From Cutaneotrichosporon cavernicola (lineage: Eukaryota > Basidiomycota > Tremellomycetes > Trichosporonales > Trichosporonaceae): a DNA stretch of 64,000 nt. Location: the NCBI RefSeq assembly GCF_030864355.1, contig NC_083396.1, positions 1,922,001-1,986,000 on the forward strand. Reading direction: 5' to 3'. The position numbers were made by a program, and so were the translations under genes. Of the stretch, positions 13,001 through 23,431 are shown piece by piece (position 1 is the first letter of the stretch; every line of letters begins with the position of its first letter). The notes under the pieces were generated by a model that saw only the letters and a program-made list of their open reading frames with translations, was not told where the DNA came from and did no database searches.

Positions 13001-14098
13001 ATGTCACCAACAACAACGTCACGGACGTTGATGACCTGCTCCTGGCCGTTGCGGATCACCTTCATGGACCGGTCCTCACGCTTGTCGTTAAGTTCCTTGA
13101 ACTGGCGCTCCTTCTGCCAATCGTTGATGGAACCGACGAGGACAACAATGAGGACAGCGACGATAATCGCGACACCCTCGACCCAGTCGACCCTGGGCGG
13201 ATAGCAACCCTGGGGACAGTCATCAGAGTAGACGAGCTCGTGGGAGCCGCCGAGATCGCTGTAGAGACCAAGAGCAAGCGAAATGACCGCAACAACCGAA
13301 AGAAGAATCTATTGTTAGCCAGCTGGTTGCAAGCGAGGTACTCACGATAACCTTGTCCTTGAACGCCATCCACATGAGCTGCAGGAGCGTCTTGGACGGG
13401 CGGTGGGGGAGGTCGTTTGGGCCGTAAATGCGGCGGCGGTCCTCCATCGAGGTGCGCCACTGCGCTCCCTGACCTGGCATGTCCGACGAGCTGCGGGGAG
13501 CACCTGCGTTGGACCCATCAGTGCACAGACCCACGTTCGGGTCTACGCCAAGTCCATTTAGGAGACCGTCAACGCCGCCAATCTTCTCCAGATCATCGAG
13601 CGATTTGGGGTCGACGAGCATGGCGAGGCGCGTCGGCTTCTCGGCAAAGGGCGTTGGGTCGGTCGTGTCGTTTTCCGGGTCGGGGTGCGACATGGGGGGA
13701 GGGGCTTTGTTCTTCTTGCCCTTCTTCTTGTCGTCCTCAGCTTCGTCCTCCAACTTGGTGGTCGCTGGCGAGAAGCTGGGCTTTTCGGTATTGGTGGACC
13801 AAGTGCTGTTGGAGACACTACGCTGATGTTCGCTTATGGGCTCGAGGCCGTCGCTCGTGGGGCTCCCGGTCTCGTCATTAACTTTGACAGACGAGGTCGA
13901 GTTCGCGGTGAGCGTTGGTGAGGGAGGCGTCAGAGCCGCTGCCGGGTGAGCACCGATGGGGGAGAGGTGGGTCGGGTCGCTGGCTTGCGAAGCGGAGCGA
14001 CGATGACGCTGGGGCGTCCCAGGCGTGCCAGCATCGGAAGGGGGCTGAGGACCGTCGAGGTCGGTCGTGACGATGACCGGGGGAGGATTGGGTGGCAT
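10039..14098 (-). CDS. PMC1: P-type Ca2+-ATPase, PMC1/PMCA type
   Basis: Two exons (14098-13346, 13308-10039) around a 37-nt intron give 1340 residues. The N-terminal 200 residues are a Ser/Pro-rich extension. The P-type ATPase core follows: an actuator loop with ESGATGES, membrane motif VPEGLPLAVTLALAFATKRM (PEGLP is typical of Ca2+ pumps), phosphorylation motif CTDKTGTLTQN, hinge motif GVTGDGTNDGPALK and a block of C-terminal membrane helices. It pumps Ca2+ out of the cytosol, in fungi usually into the vacuole, driven by ATP and opposed by H+ exchange and calcineurin signalling. The C-terminal tail after the last helix is basic (FRGGRLSASSIVQRARHSAL) and could be regulatory, but the position of autoinhibition varies in this family. 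The gene diverges from the orphan gene across a 2.3 kb spacer. Confidence 0.93.
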
Positions 14099-16375
14099 GG
14101 TTGCCAGTCGGTCGGGCGCCGATGAGCAACTACGGTTGGGTGCAGAGGGAGGTGAGTGACAGTAGGGGGTGAACGGGTGGGAGGTGGAAGAGGGTGGCGA
14201 GGGAGCGTGTGTTGTTGGCTCTAGTAGTTAAAAGATGGACAGTTTATGAGACAAATGGATCTGTGTGTGCGAGATGTAAAAGGATTGGACGAGAGTTTAA
14301 GCAGATGTTGAAGAAGGAGGTCAAAAGATGGTTGCAAAGTGTTGGAATAGGTTATTGCCTGGTGGAGGGGTTGGGTTGGGATTGAGGCGGTGCAATTGTT
14401 GGGAGGGTGTTTTGGTGACGCCGCCGATGAGATGGGCTGATCGGCTGGCTGTATGGGTTGACCAGCTGCAAGCTGTAGCTGACCAAGTTGGTGTATTGTA
14501 GCTGGGTAGCGCTGGAGTAGCGTTACTTCCTTGAGTGGCGGCGCGGCAGGAGCTGTGCAGGAGCTGAACACGAGCTGAATACGAGTTGCGATAGCTTGAC
14601 AAGAGGGCGCGGGTCGGGGAAGGTAGAGTAACACGATCACAGTTGAAAGCTTGGGTAATTGGGTAAGGACAATATCAACCCAGGTCTGGTCCTAGTTGCC
14701 CCTTCCTGCCCTGGCTTGGCGTGACGAGGCTGTCCTTATGTCTCAGTTTTGAATTCGCTTCCGCTTGTCCTCAAACTACAAGATCACTCTTTGTGTCCCC
14801 ACAAATTACCTTGTAATCACCCTCGTTCCACTCCCGACCCTCATTTCCTTATTGGCCGATTAAAATCTCTCACTCTTGGCTGACACGCCAAACCGCCTTG
14901 GCACCGGCCTCATTAACCCGCACTCCATCTCAGGCCGACTTGCTTGGCATGGCGCGTCATTCAGCGGCCCGGCCGGACCTCACCTCACCTACAAGCATGG
15001 AAATCATTTCCAAAGGCTCACAGCTACATTCCCTCTGTAGCGAAGAGTAATGTCGACGCGTCGATGAATACCTCCCAGTTTAATCCGCAGCCACTGACAG
15101 ATCCGCAGCCATAAGTGAGAGTGGCAAACCAACCCCTCCTGGTCCTGCACCCATACAGATTGAGGCGGTGCAGGGCCTGGCCCTTAATCCAAGGGACCTC
15201 GCATGTGGAGCGTCCTTTTTTTGGTGCACACTTGGTTAGGCAGACCCTGAATGCCAGAAGGCTGGTCCTCGCACGTGGGTGTGGCGTCGCATTCCTCCGG
15301 TGCCCTTGCAAAGCCGACGCGATAGGAGGGTAGAAGTAGAACGAGGCCTGCCAGCAACTACTGCCAGACGCGATTACGCGTGTCGATCTCTTCAAGGAAC
15401 AGTTACGCAGCCGAAGAACAATTTCGTCACCGTTGGTCGGCATCGGAGGCCCACCGAACCTCCCGAAGTTGAAGAATGATCTGCACTACTGTAATGAACC
15501 GGACATGCCCGACAGACGCGAACTTTGAGAGCCTGAGAGGCGGCGGGGCCCGCCTTCTTCGGGTATCCCCGATCGTGACGTAGTGTGTGTGGTGTGTGTG
15601 GCCATGTGTGGTCTATGAGCTGTAAGTGGAATACGGCACTAGTTGATCGAGAGACTAACCTGTTTATGAACCGCGCAACCGAGATCATTCTGGCTGCAAT
15701 CAGCCATGGCATCCAGAAGGCAGAAGGGCAGAAGCTTTAGTGCGTAGCCAGCCCACAGCTTCGGCACCAACCATGAGTTCCGCACTGACCAGACAGGGGA
15801 GGTACATGCTGGCATTACCAACGCGTAGCCATATTGGGCCGTAGACCATGTTGGGCAACATGTGCTTCGTATTGGCGGCGAGGAAAATCCGTCTTGGCTC
15901 GGCAGAGCTGCCGAAGTAGAAACGAGCATGTTGGTAATGTTGGCCCAAGGACGTGGTGCATGGTACATTGGCATCGCGTATTCCTGAGGATCTGGGGATT
16001 CAGCCGTACTGGCCGTATCCGGTACGGGTGGAAAGCGCGCGCAAGCATGTTAGGGCGCCACGAGTGCCGTGGTTTCTCTGCGATCGACTGTTCTACTGCA
16101 GGTGTAGCGAGCGCAGCTCGCACAGTATGTTATGCCGCTGCGTAGTATGGGTTTCGTGTGGTTTCTGTTGCAGATGGCCTAGTGAATAGGTGATGGAATG
16201 CGGATCCTGGTTACTACATATGATTGACATTCGTAGCCTCTCGACCTTCCTTCCCTTCACAATTGCCCATCTTCTCTTCCAGTCCCGTCTGCGTTCCACT
16301 CTCACACTCTTGCTCTGTCGACCCCTCAGATCTTTACGCCTGTAACCTCTCCGCTAACCATCTCACTACTTGACC
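14099..16375. other. 2.3 kb intergenic region between PMC1 and orphan gene
   Basis: The PMC1 side (14099-14720) is purine-rich on the + strand, meaning pyrimidine-rich on the PMC1 coding strand, as expected of its leader and promoter. The rest has short frames without motifs. No tRNA, repeat array or mobile element was recognised. Confidence 0.5.
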
Positions 16376-17774
16376 ATGCCTAAGCACAAGCAGCAGTTTT
16401 GGATCGAGGTACCCCCTCTCCCGGCTTGGGCTGCGCGGGCCAAGTCAGTGCCAGGAAGCTTCCTACCTGCCTCGTACACCAACCGCCTGACCATGACTCA
16501 CACAGACCGATCTCCTCGCCCTCATGGCATGTTGAGGGCGAGACGGCCGATGATTTCGCCTTCTCGGATGAGGACTATTTCTCGCAAGAAGCCCGGCAGG
16601 TGAGTCAGCAAAGTTCGGCGAGGCAGGAGGCAGGTTACAGCCCACTTCATCATCGCCCGAATTCGACCTCGTGTGGACACGTTCTCCCTGTTTATCGTGT
16701 CGTCCCTCGATTCACATTCCATGGTTCTCACTCTCCGTCCTATCTTCTGGTCCCTGTTCTTCTAACCACGTCGCCACCTCACCAATTGACATACTGACAT
16801 ACTCAACTATAGCGTACATGTACAGGCTACGATAATACATCGTGGAACGTACTCCCTTCTGCGACCATCAGGCATCTACCATCGCCGTCCTCGTAAGCGT
16901 CGGCTACTAAACCCAACTCACCCAGACACTCCTCGTCAGAGGACGCCGAAGGTGAAACGGAAGACGACTTCCACGAGAGCAAGAGCGACATCCGTACCCC
17001 CCCCTCCCCCACATCCACATCCCCTCCTCCGTTCGCCGCTCCTCCCCAGCAGCTACCCACGCCTCTAACCGCAGGCCGAGACGGACCCCAACTGACACCT
17101 CGCGACTTGATCATCCGCGACCGTATCTTGGAGCGGAGGATGCAGGTTAGCTAAGCGAGTTTCTACCGCAGCTGACTCCAGATACTAACTGTCCGCCAGG
17201 CGTTCTTCAAGGGCAGCCCATTCGCCAAGAGCCGAGAACGCAAATACTTCAAGACGATCACCACCTGTCTCGCGCTCACGCCCGACCTCTTCAGCGCAAC
17301 TGAATATGACGCTTTCGGCGGGCCAGACGTGCATGCGGCATACGCTTACACTTCCAACCCGCGCACACGCAACTCTCTGCGTGCGTGGGCGTGCGTTGAG
17401 GTCGGGTGGGCTTCTGAGCTTGTAAGGTGTTGCATGGCCCTCAAGAGCTAACACAGGCTCGCAGGTACTACATCCTGTATGACGAGTGGATCCGCTGGTC
17501 GCTGGATACCACCTCTTTCGTTTATCCGCGCCATGACACATTCAGCGTTCCCCGCCGTCTCTGGCCTATTAACCTGCCACGGGGGGTGGCCGGGACTTTG
17601 TACCCCTTCATGCTCGAGAAAGGCGTGGGGTACGCTGCATTGAGCAACCCCAGGCTCGAGAATAGCCTTCCACCGATCGACAAGTTGCTGCGGCACTACC
17701 CCGCTGTGATGTTGCGCGCGAACCAGCGCCTTCGTGGGGCGGAGGAGTGTGTGTTAAGTGCGAGATTGTTGTGA
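16376..17774 (+). CDS. Orphan six-exon protein of unknown function
   Basis: Model: exons 16376-16443, 16506-16599, 16813-16892, 16926-17145, 17200-17421 and 17457-17774, giving 333 residues. All junctions have GT-AG ends and keep one frame. The N-terminus is MPKHKQQFWIEVPPLPAW, followed by an acidic stretch (GETADDFAFSDEDYFSQEAR), a Ser/Pro-rich linker (about residues 110-150), then a helical and aromatic C-terminal half beginning LTPRDLIIRDRILERRMQAF. It contains YYILYDEWIRWSLDTTSF and ends near LLRHYPAVMLRANQRLR. There is no signal peptide, membrane segment or enzyme motif that I recognise. The N-terminal exons are less certain than the C-terminal ones. Confidence 0.55.
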
Positions 17775-18140
17775 CATTCCGCAGTGCCGCTGCGGCGAAT
17801 TCCGCCTATCCACACTCCAGTTCGTTGTAGTCTTGCGCCTGGCAACCCTGCATACTTCATGTCATCAGTACGATATACGTGATAGCCGTACTTCATTGAG
17901 ACCGAATCCACCCGAAATTGCCTGCCCTGGTTCGGTCTGGCGTCGATGCTTGCTCATCACTTGCGGTGTCTTTCAGCTGGTGGAGGCCGACCGGCCATCT
18001 GGCCCAGAACGCGCCGGCTATATCATGACTTGGTCCTCGAGACGCTCCCTCTTGTCAACACCTCCCGCGGCTACATCACCCTCTGCGTCAGCTCCAACAC
18101 CGTCTCCAACTCTCCTCACACCCCTCACCATCCTCTCACC
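17775..18140. other. Promoter region of the dehydrogenase gene
   Basis: A 366-bp gap between same-strand genes. The last 60 bases are rich in CTC/CACC pyrimidine words just before the ATG, as expected of a leader. Nothing else seen. Confidence 0.5.
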
Positions 18141-19265
18141 ATGCACATCGCCTACCTTGGACTGGGCAACATGGGCACCGAGATCTCCTCGCGCCTGGCA
18201 ACCTTCTCAAAGGCCAACAACCACATGCTGACAGTCTGGAACCGCAGCCAGGACAAGTATGGTTATCTTCGCGCCAAGATTGATGCCACTTTCGCCAAAG
18301 ACCTGGAGGAGATCAAGGGCGCCGATGTCGTCTTCTTGATGGTGTTGAACGACAAGGCGAGCGCGGATGTGCTGGGCCGGGTTCTGGAGGTGTGTCCGAC
18401 TGCGATTGTGGTCGACCAGAGTAGTGTGAATCCCAAGACGAGCAGTAAGTCAAAAGCAGCAAGAGGAGAGGTGGCTAATGACAGTCGCGAATGAGAAGGC
18501 CGCCGCTGCCACGGGGGCGCGATACCTCGCCGCACCTGTTTTCGGGCGTCCCGACGCAGCCGCGGCGGGCAAACTCATCCAAGTCGTGAGCGGGGACAAG
18601 GAGGCGCAGGAGACTGTTCGGCCACTGTTTGACGTGTCGGCGCGTGCAGTCGTTAACACCGGAGAAGAGGTGTACAAGGGTGAGTGCTACTTGGGGAGGA
18701 CAGTGGGTGTGAGAGTGAATGCTTCCTGGGCTTCTGGCTCGTCATCTCACCGAGTTATCAGTCACCCGCTGACCCCAGCTACCACCGTCAAGCTCATGGG
18801 CAACGCCATGATCCTCGGCATGATGGAGATGCTTGCAGAGGTGTATGCGCTCGGTGACGCAACTGGCATCGAACCGGACGTGTTTCAGCAGTTTGTGGAG
18901 ATGTTCTTCCCAACCCCCAGTTACCAGGTGTACGGGCGCAAGATTGGGCAGGGGAGCTTTAGTGCGGCCGGCGGGTTCCGGCTCGAGGGCGGCCTGAAGG
19001 GTGAGTCGCGAGTCGCGGCATGACTTGGCTGACACCAGACGCAAACAACATCCTCTCTGTCGGCGCAGATCTCGGCCACCCCGTCCCTCTACCCACCATT
19101 GAGCTCGCAAAGAAGCATATGCTCCGTGCGGTCGAGATGGGCGGGCAGGACCAGGATTGGAGCTCGCTCAGCGCGGCTGTGCGGGAGGAGGCCAACCTCG
19201 AGCCGTACTTGAGTGAGTCGTTGGGTCGGGTGGCTAGCTGACGTGAAGAGAAGGAGGAGAAGTAG
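18141..19265 (+). CDS. Beta-hydroxyacid dehydrogenase (HIBADH/GLYR1 family)
   Basis: Five exons: 18141-18444, 18485-18679, 18779-19000, 19039-19212 and 19249-19265, giving 303 residues. The N-terminal Rossmann motif is MHIAYLGLGNMGTEISSRLA. The substrate-site segment VVDQSSVNPKTS follows, then a second glycine-rich segment (APVFGRPDAAAAGKL) and the helix with the catalytic lysine, ATTVKLMGNAMILGMMEM. This is the layout of NAD(P)-dependent oxidoreductases acting on 3-hydroxy acids (3-hydroxyisobutyrate, tartronate semialdehyde, succinic semialdehyde). The substrate cannot be read from sequence. There is no clear mitochondrial presequence from this ATG, although the frame is open upstream. If the last 36-nt intron is not spliced, translation ends at 19241 with a different short C-terminus. 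I prefer the spliced LKKEEK ending. Confidence 0.82.
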
Positions 19266-20085
19266 GCGGTACGGATGGATCTGCAGAGCTGCAGAAGTTG
19301 CTGATTCAGGTCACCTGAATGTACAGCGGCGCGGGGCTGGTGTTTGGTGTGGACGGGCGGCGAAAGCCCAGATAGCACCTGATACACCTGTCACACCACA
19401 TCAGATACGCATGCCTGCTGCGTGTCCGTTAGTGTTCCTGTTACAGACTCCTGTCCTCTCAAGTTATTCCGCGCCTGGTTTTTGTTTGTCTTGGCTTATA
19501 TCTGCTTCTCTGGGATCCACATTCCTCCTCATTTCCATGATAAAACGCAGGACCGCACGGGGGCGGGAAGCCGTAAGCCGCGCCGGGGGGGTTTGTTTTT
19601 CCGCTGTTGTCTTGTGCGTGACCACCCCTCCCACTCCCTCCCATCCTGAATCTTTCGGGCTCGGGATCTCCCCAGTTTCATCCTCAAAATTGGAACCAAA
19701 CATTACTGAACGCAACTACTTGTGGCCAAATCTTGCATTCTTGGCATCTTGAGGTCTTTGACTCGTGCCTGTGTACACCGAGGAGTGCCGTAAACTTTGC
19801 AGGTGATATTACGCGCAATACGAGGCACGCCGTAACTTCGCAACCCGCCTTTCGTCGTAGCTCACGTCGCTCACGTCACCAGCGAAACTAACCCTTATGC
19901 TGGGATCCAGGTGGGGAACCGCGCCTGGAACCGCGCCCGGAACCGCGCCCGGATTCACACCGCAATGTATGGGGCTGGTAGCTCACGCAGCACGATGCTC
20001 ATTCTCAAGCTCAGATGGCAAGTGGAGCTGTCATTTCAATGAATTGAATCCTCTTTCGCCTCATCAGCTCTTCACATCATACTCC
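19266..20085. other. Intergenic region upstream of first KNH gene
   Basis: About 820 bp between same-strand genes. It includes a 12-bp triplicate repeat (separate entry). An open frame runs in phase into the downstream gene from 19897 but lacks a signal peptide, so it is probably leader sequence. Confidence 0.5.
19915..19950. repeat. 12-bp tandem repeat, three copies
   Basis: Three consecutive copies of GGAACCGCGCC(T/C) about 140 bp upstream of the KNH start codon at 20086. It lies in the probable promoter or leader. Confidence 0.85.
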
Positions 20086-21179
20086 ATGTTCCGCGCAACA
20101 TTGTTGCTGCTGGCTGCGAGCGCCCTGGCGCTGCCTGCGCCAGTGCCCTCGCCATCGCCATCACTTTCCCTCACGGTCAATGTGTTGGCTGAACAGGAAG
20201 TCCTCCGTCCTGATCCCACGACGACCACTACACGCCGAAAAAAGAAGACTTCCACAGCCCCCTCCGAGAGTGCCACCGACACTTCACCCACTTCGCCATC
20301 TCCCGTTCCCTCAGAAGTGTTCACCTCCCCCGTCCCCTCAGAAGCATCTCCCGCCTCGGCCGCCCCACCTGGTCCCACGTTCACACCTAACCCCAATCCC
20401 TTCATCGACCCCGCTACTCCGACAAACGGTACCTCGTCCTCGTCCAATTTCACCGCCACTGTTCAGCCCCAGAGCATTGTCAGCACGAGCGGGACCCCCG
20501 GCCTCGTTGTCGTCACTGAAGTCCTGACGGTCACAGCCAACCCGAACGGGCAGGATAATGGGGCAAAGGTGTACTTTCCCAGTGCGCTGAACTACTGTGA
20601 GTCGTATATGTGCCCATCTGGGGTCCACGGGCAGCCTCTCGCCTACGGGCCCACTCTCGTGGCATCTGCGCTAATCCCAGGGGTCATGCACGCACTTTCT
20701 GTCATTGAGTGGGCGCCGGCCCTCCCTGTCCCCGTCGATATTCGGTTGACAAGTCCCGACACAGACCTGCTGGTATACGACTACCTCCTCAGTTCAAATG
20801 TGCCAGCGGGGTTTAGCAGTCTGGCGCTCAGCGTCATGGAGCCGTGAGTATCTCGGGAGGCGAGGGAAGATCAATGAGAGCAACCGAACCCACTACTGAC
20901 TCCAGCGCACATCCCGCCAAAGGATACCAGCTTCTTGTGGCAGACCATGAGAACGGCACGAGTACGTCCCCATCATACACAATGGCTTACCCAGTCTACT
21001 CTACATCGGAAATGTTCGAGATCAAGAAAGCCGGGACCAGTGTGCTTGTTCCTGCCGGCTATGCCGCCGCAACACAGAGCGGCGGAATCATCGCGCAGGC
21101 CTCGGGTGCGAGCATGATGTGGTCAACCGCAACTGCAACTGCCATCGTTGCGCTCGCTCTCGGGGCGCTGTGGCTCTAA
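20086..21179 (+). CDS. GPI-anchored Kre9/KNH-type cell-surface protein
   Basis: Two exons (20086-20843, 20906-21179) give 343 residues. A signal peptide (MFRATLLLLAASALALP) is followed by a basic patch (RRKKKTS), a long Ser/Thr/Pro-rich region (residues about 40-170) and one beta-sandwich-like domain. That domain has the family's hallmarks: a hydrophobic stretch ending IEWAPALPVPVDIRL, then GYQLLVADHENGTS, then STSEMFEIKKAG. The C-terminus is small residues then a hydrophobic tail (ATATAIVALALGALWL), typical of a GPI attachment signal. Such proteins sit at the plasma membrane or wall, and Kre9/KNH relatives affect beta-1,6-glucan. It is the most divergent of the four here; the tryptophan usual at the start of the domain is not evident. 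It lies in tandem with a second family member 712 bp downstream. Confidence 0.65.
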
Positions 21180-21891
21180 GCCATCAAAAAAACAACCAAA
21201 ACTGCCACATAGACGGACACTTGGACTCTTGTCATAGACTGTAACCATCACTGTACTGTATCTGTATAGACCACATCGCAATTTTCGCGTTGCTCTGTGT
21301 GCCATTTGTGCCAGGGCGGCAATGTTCATGTTCATTAACGTGTGCTTGGTCCTGGCGACGGTTACGTGAGAGATGGCCGGTACCAGCGGAGTGCTCAGTA
21401 CAAAGTAGAGAGCAAGGCCAAAACTGCGGCAGGCACCAGAGTCCATCCCACATACCCGTGCAAGCCGCTGACAAGCCACGGTCTGTGGGGCGGGCCGGCT
21501 CGGTTGAGTACTCTACAAGCCACTGCTGGTTGTTGAGCGATACACATGCAGTACCGTATGTTGCGCGATTTGCATGTAGTTGCCGTACTGCCGTACTGGC
21601 AAGCTGGAAAGGAGAATAGGAGAATGAATAATGTATGTCGAGTGGGCAGGTTAAGTTGTGGCCTGGCAGGTGACGACAAGTCATCCCAGGGTACAAAAGG
21701 GAAAGCAACGCGTGAATACTATTTTGCGCGTCCTTGCTCCCCGTCTTACTTGAAATTACCCTGACTTATTATCCCCCCTCCCCTCCCCTCTTCCCCTTCC
21801 TTGTTTCCCCTCGCCTCCCCTCGCATAACCTTCTCTTCTCTTCCCACCAACCTCGTCTCCTTTGCTCAACGCTCAACCACTCTCCCTCATC
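21180..21891. other. Spacer between the two tandem KNH genes
   Basis: 712 bp. The final 120 bases are a dense CT-rich tract (CCCCTCCCCTC, CTCGCCTCCCC) just before the start codon at 21892, as in a strong fungal leader or promoter. No gene seen. Confidence 0.5.
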
Positions 21892-22877
21892 ATGCTCTTC
21901 GGCACCTTTGCCCTCCTCGTCAACGCGGCCTCGGCCCTCGCGGCCATCAGCGTCACCCAGCCCTCCAAGGACCTGTGGTGTGAGTGGCCAGCTTGGGCCA
22001 TCCTTCCTCTTCAACCGAGTGCTAACAACAGGGGTCAACAACAGCGTCAACACGCTCGCGTGGACTGGCTCGGCGCCGCCCAACGACTTTGTCGTCATGC
22101 TCTCGAACCCGGACACCAAGCTTCTCACGACCGACAGCGCGATTGGGTCGATTGGTGAGTACACGAAGCGGCATCTTGAAGGGCGAAGAGAGGCGTGAGA
22201 TGCTAATTGTGTCCTGTTGTTGTTGGTGGTGATCACGATGGGAGTGTACGCTGGCTGTGCTGCGTGCTGTGTGTTGCGTGATGCGAGCTGGCGATCGCTT
22301 CGTTCGAACCTCCGATGCGCAGTCCGATGCGCAGTCCGTTTGTCGCTGGATCGCTGGGCCATCACTGTACGCTCGGGCGTCTGCGGCTCTGCCGGATCTG
22401 CGTGTTACCTTTGGCGCTTCCATCGCGCAGCCGATTGTCCGAGAAGCACACGGCCCTCGCGCACCGTCTCCTCCCTCTCCACCCTCATTAACCTACTCCA
22501 CCCATCCCTCCTTCCTCCCCCGTCTTCATGCGACCTCGCTGACTTTTTCAGCGCAGACCTTCATGTTCTCGCTCACTATCCTGCCAGTAAAGTGGAACGC
22601 TGGTACTGGGTACACCATTAAGCTCGTCAACCCACTGAACGGCACTGAGGTGTACGCCCAGTCGGAGCAGTTCGAGATCAAGGCAGAGGGCTCGACCTAC
22701 GCCACGGCCGGTGTGACCAGCGCTGCGGGCACGCTCGCGCCCACCGGAGCCGACTCCGCAAACGCCACGGGCTCCTCGGCCGCGGCCACGACCTCGACCA
22801 AGTCCGGCGCGATGGCCAACGCTGTCCCCGCCGTCGCGGCCGTCGCCGTCGCCGGTGCCGCGTACATCCTCGCTTAA
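21892..22877 (+). CDS. GPI-anchored Kre9/KNH domain protein
   Basis: Three exons (21892-21979, 22032-22154, 22552-22877) encode only 178 residues. A signal peptide (MLFGTFALLVNAASALA) leads directly into the domain: ISVTQPSKDLWWVNNSVNTL, AWTG, NDFVVMLSNPD, LPVKWNAGTGYTIKLVNPLN and VYAQSEQFEIKAEG. This matches the yeast cell wall synthesis Kre9/Knh1-like family closely. A Ser/Thr/Ala-rich stalk follows, then a hydrophobic GPI-type tail (VPAVAAVAVAGAAYILA). The second intron is long for this genome (397 nt); part of it is open in the downstream frame, but splicing is needed to restore the domain. It is probably a small abundant surface protein. Confidence 0.85.
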
Positions 22878-23431
22878 GCCTGGACTGACTGCCTCTTGGA
22901 GGCTCCTTTCCGCCTCTTGTAAGGCGCTTCTCCGCCTCTTGTAGGGGCTACTATACTTCTTGACACGGACTGTGCTAGGCGTGGCGTAGCGGATGGATGC
23001 ATAATAGCCGTTGCCGGTGTGTTGTGTGGATGTGGTGTTGGTGTGGCAGTGGGTGAACGCTCGTCAAGGAAGGGATAGTGTGATGAGACGATGGAGGATG
23101 GAGTGAGTAGAGATGCGTGCATAGGCCATTCTAAGTGCTAAAGAATCACGTAACCATGGCCTGGGTTCCACAGTCTGCATATACGCAGCTTGGGGATGAG
23201 TGGCCTTCCTTACTCACCCCGCGTCGCGCGTGCGCGTATTCCCAACCCGCCCTCGTACGTTTACAGGTATAACTACAGTCTGGGTCATCGACGGCCAACA
23301 GCCACAATGTGAGATGTATCACGTGGCTTCGAGGTCCGGAATTGGGAGCTCACATACTCTGCCTGCATTCGTTCTTTCTCTTCCGATTCTACTGCTCTCT
23401 TGAGGTCTTCTTCTGCTGTCTACCTTGCGCC
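22878..23431. other. 3' region between convergent KNH and M28 genes
   Basis: 554 bp. Just after the KNH stop, CGCCTCTTGTA occurs twice (about 22911-22944) and a related CTGCCTCTTGGA once, in the probable 3' UTR. Nothing else seen. Confidence 0.5.

Noticed and set aside
19897..20085. In-frame upstream extension of the first KNH gene
   Set aside because: The extension would bury the signal peptide that starts at 20086, and it contains a simple 12-bp repeat.
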